Assembly: GCA_016295375.1 (NCBI GenBank)
Contig: JAEDLI010000096.1
Span: 1 to 9,225, forward strand
Direction: 5' to 3'
DNA length: 9,225 nucleotides
Origin: Fibrobacter sp.
GTDB taxonomy: Bacteria; Fibrobacterota; Fibrobacteria; Fibrobacterales; Fibrobacteraceae
A model generated the notes under the pieces. It had not been told where the DNA came from, searched no databases, and saw nothing but the letters and a program-made list of their open reading frames with translations. This document shows positions 5,060 through 9,225 of this stretch, in pieces; position 1 is the stretch's first letter; each line of letters opens with the position of its first letter. Both the position numbers and the translations under genes were made by a program.

Positions 5060-5830
5060 GTTCACAAGAACCTTCTTCTTTTGTAGGTACTCTATGCATT
5101 CTTCGGCTGTGGCCTTGCGGGAATCAAACAGGAATATACGGCCGCCATTTTCGTCGCCCATTTCCTTCATTTTTATGATGCGCACGTAACCCAGTTCCTT
5201 GCTGGCCACGTAACCCGTTACATATTCAGGGTCGTCAGAAACGCAGAGTTCCGCCACCATGCCGGGGGCATTGGCCACCTTGGTCGCAAGCACAATAGCT
5301 TCGTTGAAATGGTTCTTTTGGCTATCGACATCGCTGGAACGGAGCGCATCCATGTAGGTGGCCCGCACACCCCGCTCATGATCGGGTTCAAGCCGCTCTC
5401 CGGTAGCAATATCGTAAAGCATGGCGCCGCGCATGGGGAAGGTTTTGCGCAAAAGTTCAGGAAGCTTTTTTCTGAAATCTTTTAGTGAACCTAGGTTCCC
5501 GCCTTCGCGGGAATGACAAGAAAAAACAGCTTTATCGATGAGTTCAAAGGCCTTGTCCAGTCCCTGTTGCCAAGAGTCCACATCCACCCGTGTGACCGGC
5601 AGTGCCTTTAAAATCTGGATATCCTTTTCGCAGACCTTCTCGATTTTTATGTTGATAAAGTCCGGGTCGCCCTTGGAATGGGTAAGGGCTCGGCGGGCCA
5701 TTGCCGAACAGACCGCCTCGACTGCTTCACGACTTACAATGCGTTCTGCTCCGGAAATATGCTGTTCGCGTTTTTGGTCACCTTCGCCAATCTGCTGCGA
5801 AGCCCGCATTTTCAAACTGTAATAGTCCAT
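5051..5830 (-). CDS. bioW: 6-carboxyhexanoate--CoA ligase (pimeloyl-CoA synthetase) BioW
   Basis: Cytoplasmic enzyme of 259 residues that joins pimelate to CoA with ATP, giving the pimeloyl-CoA used by BioF. The family pattern is clear: Tyr-Ser-Leu-Lys-Met-Arg-Ala-Ser near residue 4, His-Ile-Ser-Gly-Ala-Glu-Arg-Ile-Val at 24-32, Met-Arg-Gly-Ala-Met-Leu-Tyr-Asp-Ile-Ala-Thr-Gly in the middle, Glu-Arg-Gly-Val-Arg-Ala-Thr, then Glu-Leu-Cys-Val-Ser-Asp-Asp-Pro-Glu-Tyr-Val-Thr-Gly-Tyr-Val-Ala. These resemble Bacillus BioW from memory. About 12 extra residues around 105-116 (Cys-His-Ser-Arg-Glu-Gly-Gly-Asn-Leu-Gly) are encoded by a palindromic repeat element and have no counterpart in Bacillus BioW. 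The gene starts three bases after the bioA stop, with only a weak GAG as ribosome binding site, so translation is probably coupled. It is the last gene of the operon. Confidence 0.93.
   Translation of the reverse strand: MDYYSLKMRASQQIGEGDQKREQHISGAERIVSREAVEAVCSAMARRALTHSKGDPDFINIKIEKVCEKDIQILKALPVTRVDVDSWQQGLDKAFELIDKAVFSCHSREGGNLGSLKDFRKKLPELLRKTFPMRGAMLYDIATGERLEPDHERGVRATYMDALRSSDVDSQKNHFNEAIVLATKVANAPGMVAELCVSDDPEYVTGYVASKELGYVRIIKMKEMGDENGGRIFLFDSRKATAEECIEYLQKKKVLVNIL
5487..5518. repeat. dRS3-like palindromic repeat inserted in frame in bioW
   Basis: TTCCCGC (5496-5502) and GCGGGAA (5507-5513) form a perfect 7-bp stem around CTTC. It overlaps a second perfect palindrome, GAACCTAGGTTC (5487-5498). 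The core GTTCCC-N8-GGGAAT resembles the Neisseria dRS3 repeat (ATTCCC-N8-GGGAAT, from memory), and the translation Cys-His-Ser-Arg-Glu-Gly-Gly-Asn is one often seen where such repeats enter coding sequence. Here it supplies residues 105-115 of BioW. Confidence 0.7.
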
Positions 5831-5833
5831 TTT

Positions 5834-7132
5834 TTACTCGTGAAATTCGTCTTCGTCATCCACAATTGGAGCAGGCTCACATTTTCCAATCATCTTGATC
5901 GCTTCGCAAATGCGGTCAATTTCGGTATCGGTTGTAATAAACGGCGGCATCGTATAGACATAGTTGCAGAAAGGCCTGAGCCATACGCCCGTTTCGCGAA
6001 TCACGCGCAGAATATCGTCTGCGGATGGTTTTGCCTTTAGCTCCAGAACACCGATGGCGCCAAGAACACGCACGTCTGCGGCGTTTTCGAGATTGCAGAG
6101 TGGTTCCAGATTTGCACGGAGCCGCTTTTCGATTCGGGCGACTTCGCCTGCATAGTCCCGATTTTCAAAAAGCGTAAGGGAGGCAATACCTGCAGCGCAT
6201 GCCAGCGGGTTCGCCATGTAGGTGGGCCCGTGCATGAATGCCGGAATCTTGCTATTCGTAATGGTTTCGGCCACATTCTCCGAAGCGACACAAGCGGCCA
6301 TGGTAATGCTTCCGCCGGTAAGGGCCTTGCCGATACACAAAATGTCGGGCTTTATCCCCGCATGCATCATCGCGAATCGCGGACCCGTGCGGTAAAATCC
6401 CGAAGCGATTTCATCCAGAATCAACAGGATGCCTTTTTCGTCGCAAAGCTTGCGGAGGCGTTTTAGGTAGCCCGCATTGTAGAGCCACATCCCATTTCCA
6501 CCCTGAAAAACGGGCTCGCAAATGACGGCGGCAATTTCGCTCCCATGCTCTTCCACAACACGCTCCATCGAGGCAACGTCGTTATCGTCCCAAGGGGCGC
6601 CAAAGCGGCAGTTCGGGCGTTCGGCAAAAAAATGCTGCGGCATGATTCCACGGAAAAGCACATGCATTCCGTCGGGGTCGCTGAGCGCCATGGCTCCGGC
6701 CGTATCCCCATGATACCCGCCTTTCAAAGCCACCAGCTTGCAACGTTCGGCATGACCAAGGGAATGCTGGTATTGCACCGCCATCTTGGCGGCACATTCT
6801 ACGGCAATGCTACCCGAATCCGCATAGAAAATCCTGTTCAGGCCTTCGGGCAGGAATTTTACAAGGTGCTTGCCAAGTTCAATAGCGGGTTCGTGGGTGA
6901 ACCCGCCGAACATCACGTGGCACATCTTTTCGCTCTGCTTCTGGATTGCCTCAACAATTTCAGGAGCATTGTGTCCGTGCGCCATGCACCACCAGCTAGA
7001 CACGGCGTCTATAAGTTTCAGACCATCGGCAGTTTCAATGGTCGTGCCGTGAGCTTTCTTTGCTAAAAAACGTGCAGGTGTATTCCTGAGCGCCGCGTAA
7101 GGGTGCCACAGGTGTTCGCTATCAAAATTCAT
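5834..7132 (-). CDS. bioA: Adenosylmethionine--8-amino-7-oxononanoate aminotransferase BioA
   Basis: PLP-dependent class III aminotransferase of 432 residues. It converts 7-keto-8-aminopelargonate to 7,8-diaminopelargonate with S-adenosylmethionine as amino donor. Key features: His-Leu-Trp-His-Pro-Tyr with Tyr12 (E. coli Tyr17); Asp-Ala-Val-Ser-Ser-Trp-Trp; Ser-Gly-Ser-Ile-Ala-Val-Glu for cofactor phosphate; Gly-Tyr-His-Gly-Asp-Thr (Tyr139); Leu-Asp-Glu-Ile-Ala-Ser-Gly-Phe (Asp240); and the Schiff-base Lys269 in Gly-Lys-Ala-Leu-Thr-Gly-Gly. Tyr12 and Lys269 show the same offset of five from their E. coli equivalents, supporting an intact enzyme. The last dozen residues are acidic (Asp-Asp-Glu-Asp-Glu), beyond the usual end. 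The ATG at 7132 is chosen because it best matches the family start; an in-frame TTG at 7141 is possible. Neither has a clear Shine-Dalgarno. The start lies 11 bases after bioD. Confidence 0.95.
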   Translation of the reverse strand: MNFDSEHLWHPYAALRNTPARFLAKKAHGTTIETADGLKLIDAVSSWWCMAHGHNAPEIVEAIQKQSEKMCHVMFGGFTHEPAIELGKHLVKFLPEGLNRIFYADSGSIAVECAAKMAVQYQHSLGHAERCKLVALKGGYHGDTAGAMALSDPDGMHVLFRGIMPQHFFAERPNCRFGAPWDDNDVASMERVVEEHGSEIAAVICEPVFQGGNGMWLYNAGYLKRLRKLCDEKGILLILDEIASGFYRTGPRFAMMHAGIKPDILCIGKALTGGSITMAACVASENVAETITNSKIPAFMHGPTYMANPLACAAGIASLTLFENRDYAGEVARIEKRLRANLEPLCNLENAADVRVLGAIGVLELKAKPSADDILRVIRETGVWLRPFCNYVYTMPPFITTDTEIDRICEAIKMIGKCEPAPIVDDEDEFHE

Positions 7133-7143
7133 ACGGGCCAAAT

Positions 7144-7854
7144 CTAGAAAGTTTTATCGATTCCTAAATCATTGTCCCCTTCAGAAATTTTAGCAAAAAC
7201 AGGTAACCCGGTCAAGTCCTGCATCATCTTGATGTTGTCATCTTCCATCTCGAAATTTTTGCTCATGCCGTAGTGGTTCACGATCAAGCCGTGAACGTTG
7301 ATTCCTCGAGACCTTGCGTATTCTACGGTAAGAACGCAGGCATTGATGGAACCCAGTGCCGCCGTAGTCACCACAAGGATTGGCAAGTTTAACGCCTTGA
7401 TAATATCTACGAGAAAAATTTTTTGCGGCACGGTTTTTGCAACATCATCAATACCAGAGGCTGTATCACCGTCGTAGCGAATGGGGCAAATGATTCCGCC
7501 GGAACCTTCTGCGAAAATAAATTCGTGACGATTGCAAGCCGCCTCGAAATCTTCTAGGACTTTTGAAAGTTCTACAGGATTTCCTTCTTTACGGGCGGCA
7601 AGGTGGGGCGAAACGGCCTCCTTGTACACGTAACTGACCAACTGTTCTTGGGAATCAACGAGACTTGCAAAGCGCTTGACATAATCGGCGTCGCCCGCAA
7701 CCCACTTACCGTCCCTGAATTCTGCCCCGCTGAGGGCAGCCTTGTAGTAGCCCGTGTCAATTCCCAGGTCCCGCCATTTTTTCACGAGAAGGGCCGTAAC
7801 ATAAGTTTTTCCGACATCGGTGCCGGTTGCTGTAATGAAATAAGCTTTGGACAT
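7144..7854 (-). CDS. bioD: Dethiobiotin synthetase BioD
   Basis: ATP-dependent ligase of 236 residues that closes the ureido ring of dethiobiotin from diaminopelargonate and CO2. The start Met-Ser-Lys-Ala-Tyr-Phe-Ile-Thr matches the family, with P-loop Gly-Thr-Asp-Val-Gly-Lys-Thr at 11-17. Then come Tyr-Tyr-Lys-Ala-Ala-Leu-Ser-Gly-Ala-Glu (substrate-binding Lys and Ser region), the Glu-Gly-Ser-Gly-Gly-Ile Mg/ATP segment, and Val-Thr-Thr-Ala-Ala-Leu-Gly-Ser-Ile-Asn near the base-binding region. The reading frame is open for 54 codons upstream to 8016, but that part overlaps bioF and reads as unrelated sequence, so ATG 7854 is chosen. No Shine-Dalgarno precedes it: the 16 bases between bioF and bioD belong partly to a heptamer repeat. 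Expression is therefore probably coupled to bioF translation. Confidence 0.94.
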   Translation of the reverse strand: MSKAYFITATGTDVGKTYVTALLVKKWRDLGIDTGYYKAALSGAEFRDGKWVAGDADYVKRFASLVDSQEQLVSYVYKEAVSPHLAARKEGNPVELSKVLEDFEAACNRHEFIFAEGSGGIICPIRYDGDTASGIDDVAKTVPQKIFLVDIIKALNLPILVVTTAALGSINACVLTVEYARSRGINVHGLIVNHYGMSKNFEMEDDNIKMMQDLTGLPVFAKISEGDNDLGIDKTF

Positions 7855-7866
7855 GATTAGTAAGCA

Positions 7867-7922
7867 GTGGTTAGTGGTTAGGCATTGGGTTCGAGGTACG
7901 TGGTGCGAGGTTCGGGGTGTTG
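7867..7922. repeat. Degenerate heptamer tandem array at the bioF 3' end
   Basis: Read on the + strand in steps of seven from 7867: GTGGTTA, GTGGTTA, GGCATTG, GGTTCGA, GGTACGT, GGTGCGA, GGTTCGG, GGTGTTG. Eight units stay in one 7-base phase over 56 bases; the first two are identical and four fit GGTNCGN. The array encodes the last residues of BioF (Asn-Thr-Pro-Asn-Leu-Ala-Pro-Arg-Thr-Ser-Asn-Pro region), includes its stop codon and stops a few bases short of bioD. Heptamer arrays of this general kind are known as short tandem repeats in cyanobacteria and others. Confidence 0.65.
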
Positions 7923-9118
7923 CACAGTTCCGCCAGGGTATGGGCGGCAAATTCAAGTTCTTCTTTGGTATGGGTCGCCATAAGGCTTGCACGCAGACGG
8001 GCTTGCCCCTTGGCAACCGTCGGATAGCGGATGGCAGGAATCAAAATTCCGCGTTCTTGCAAAGCCTCCGAAACCTGCATCGCCTTGGCTTCGTCGCCGA
8101 TGACAATGGGAACAATTGCCGATGGCGACATGGCAACATCCAAACCTTCGCGGCGGAGGCTTTCACAGAAGAAATCCACATTGCCGCGAAGCTGCCGAAC
8201 CCTTTCCGGATGGGCGTCGATAAACTTCAGGTTGTTCAGGGCGGCAGCGGCAACGGCAGGGGCCATTGCTGTCGTAAAAATGAAACTCCGAGCCTTGTTT
8301 CTCAAAAAATCTATCAACTTCGCCGAACCCGCCACAAAGCCGCCCTCGGCGGCTACGGCCTTGCTGAGCGTACCTACGGTAACATCGGCGTGTCCGCAAC
8401 CGTAGTGCTCCGCTAAACCGCGTCCAGTTTTGCCAATTACGCCTGTAGCATGGGCCTCGTCAATCATCAAAAGGCAATCGTGCCCATGGGCAATACGTAA
8501 AAGTTCAGGCAAGTTCGCCAGGTCGCCATCCATGCTGAACACGGCATCGGTTACGACCATTCCACGGAATTCCGCACCGGATTTTGCGGCGGCATCTTTC
8601 GCTTCCAAAATGGCACGCTCCAAATCGGCCATGTCGTTATGCTTGTAAACAAGGCACTTGGAACGCGACAAACGAATCCCGTCTATAATGCTTGCGTGGT
8701 TCAGCTCATCGCTAAAAACGTAGTCGCCCTTTCCGCAAAGAGCCGATATCGTTCCCACGTTCGCCATGTAGCCCGTATTGAATGTAATGGCGGCTTCTTT
8801 GCCCTTGAAACGGGCAATTTCGGATTCCAGCTCCACATGGGGAGTCTTGTTGCCCGTGGTGAGGCGAGCACCGCCACTCCCTGTGCCCCATTCCAGCACG
8901 GCAGCGGCCATGGCCTGCTTCAGTTCCGGAACATTCGCCAAATCCAGGTAAGAATTAGACGCCAACAGAACTTGCTCGCGAGAAGTTCCGTCTTTTGTAT
9001 CGCGAAGCAACACGCGGGAAGCTTCAGGAGATTCCATCAGGCGCATGGTACGGTACGTGTGGTTTTGTCGCATCTCCGAAAGAGCCGCATCCGTAAATTT
9101 ACTGATAATGGTTGACAT
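7871..9118 (-). CDS. bioF: 8-amino-7-oxononanoate synthase BioF
   Basis: PLP-dependent alpha-oxoamine synthase of 415 residues. It condenses pimeloyl-CoA (or pimeloyl-ACP) with L-alanine to 7-keto-8-aminopelargonate. Motifs in order: Ala-Ser-Asn-Ser-Tyr-Leu-Asp-Leu near 53, Gly-Thr-Gly-Ser-Gly-Gly-Ala-Arg, Phe-Asn-Thr-Gly-Tyr-Met-Ala-Asn, Asp-Glu-Leu-Asn-His-Ala-Ser-Ile, Met-Ile-Asp-Glu-Ala-His-Ala-Thr-Gly and the Schiff-base lysine Lys253 in Gly-Thr-Leu-Ser-Lys-Ala. The related enzyme 2-amino-3-ketobutyrate CoA ligase shares these motifs, but the bioD-bioA-bioW context decides for BioF. E. coli BioF is 384 residues; part of the extra length is a Pro/Asn-rich tail of about 14 residues translated from a heptamer repeat array. 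It is the first recognisable gene of the operon. The start lacks a Shine-Dalgarno and sits in an AT-rich stretch 48 bases after the upstream gene. Confidence 0.94.
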   Translation of the reverse strand: MSTIISKFTDAALSEMRQNHTYRTMRLMESPEASRVLLRDTKDGTSREQVLLASNSYLDLANVPELKQAMAAAVLEWGTGSGGARLTTGNKTPHVELESEIARFKGKEAAITFNTGYMANVGTISALCGKGDYVFSDELNHASIIDGIRLSRSKCLVYKHNDMADLERAILEAKDAAAKSGAEFRGMVVTDAVFSMDGDLANLPELLRIAHGHDCLLMIDEAHATGVIGKTGRGLAEHYGCGHADVTVGTLSKAVAAEGGFVAGSAKLIDFLRNKARSFIFTTAMAPAVAAAALNNLKFIDAHPERVRQLRGNVDFFCESLRREGLDVAMSPSAIVPIVIGDEAKAMQVSEALQERGILIPAIRYPTVAKGQARLRASLMATHTKEELEFAAHTLAELCNTPNLAPRTSNPMPNH

Positions 9119-9166
9119 TATATATTCTGATACGTTTACACACCAAGATAGCTTTTTTGTCCGCTT

Positions 9167-9225
9167 CTATTCCCCCAGCACGTGCCGGAGCGTATCGAGG
9201 AAAAGTTCGCCCGCCCGCGTGAACT
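9167..9225 (-). CDS. C-terminal end of an unidentified gene upstream of bioF
   Basis: The last 18 codons of a frame open to the right edge, reading Thr-Arg-Ala-Gly-Glu-Leu-Phe-Leu-Asp-Thr-Leu-Arg-His-Val-Leu-Gly-Glu, then TAG at 9169-9167. It has the amphipathic helical look and GC-rich third positions of a real C-terminus; the other two frames on this strand stop later, inside the AT-rich spacer before bioF. It could be an upstream biotin-operon gene or an unrelated one; too little is visible to name it. The 48 bases to bioF hold no clear terminator, so co-transcription is possible. Confidence 0.45.
   Translation of the reverse strand, partial: FTRAGELFLDTLRHVLGE

Noticed and set aside
4905..5099. 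Small - strand open frame between bioW and the outer-membrane gene
   Set aside because: It runs through the intrinsic terminator and overlaps the end of bioW in another frame; no recognisable protein.
5044..5178. Small + strand frame of 44 codons preceded by AAGGAG
   Set aside because: The Shine-Dalgarno is only three bases from the ATG, too close, and the frame is antisense to bioW with no coding character.
7855..8016. Extending bioD by 54 codons to a start at 8016
   Set aside because: The extension overlaps bioF in another frame, reads as low-complexity repeat-derived sequence, and the family start Met-Ser-Lys-Ala-Tyr is at 7854.
7847..8416. + strand open frame across the bioD start and bioF
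   Set aside because: Lies almost wholly antisense to bioF, whose motifs are intact; no supporting signals.
9114..9145. TATAAT overlapping the bioF start codon as a -10 box
   Set aside because: Transcription would start inside the bioF coding sequence, and the matching -35 (TTGGTG) is poor; a chance AT-rich match is more likely.
9083..9166. BirA-type or BioR-type biotin operator upstream of bioF
   Set aside because: TGTAAAC and TGTCAAC are direct rather than inverted half-sites, so they do not form the BirA palindrome, and TTATATATTC misses the end of the BioR consensus.

Overview
The window reads as a bacterial chromosome segment from a Gram-negative organism with an outer membrane, of roughly balanced base composition. 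Fibrobacter or a close relative in Fibrobacterota is my best guess. It rests on the strong AAG/GAA codon preference, an Ala/Pro/Glu-rich linker in front of an acidic beta-barrel, and the gene mix. This is an inference from impression, not from a search.

Layout. Positions 1-3318 (+ strand) hold a ferrous-iron uptake cluster: the C-terminal end of a DtxR/MntR-type metalloregulator, then feoA, then an unusually long feoB, with feoA and feoB overlapping by one base. A stem-loop closes the unit at about 3336-3371. Positions 3383-3537 form a dense regulatory region with an inverted repeat, a textbook sigma-54 (-24/-12) promoter and a leader that can fold into a long hairpin. This region drives a secreted outer-membrane beta-barrel protein (3538-4908), which ends at a strong terminator that may work in both directions. 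On the - strand, 9118 down to 5051, lies a compact biotin operon in the order bioF-bioD-bioA-bioW, with gaps of only 3-16 bases. The last codons of an unidentified - strand gene lie just upstream of bioF.

How the genes work together. The regulator keeps the Cys/Glu/His metal-ligand pattern of iron-type DtxR proteins, so it probably senses iron and controls FeoA/FeoB. BioW makes pimeloyl-CoA from pimelate, and BioF, BioA and BioD carry it on to dethiobiotin. The last enzyme, BioB, is not in the window.

The least ordinary signal is the number of small repeat elements that sit inside or at the ends of genes and are translated. They are a dRS3-like palindrome inside bioW, a shared 20-bp element in both feoB and the outer-membrane protein gene, an 11-bp direct repeat in feoB, and a degenerate heptamer array that forms the 3' end of bioF and the bioF-bioD junction. 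With the sigma-54 promoter and structured leader, these are the parts worth a second look. No tRNA, rRNA, CRISPR array, insertion sequence or phage gene was seen. No gene-free stretch exceeds 300 bases; the longest is 3319-3537.
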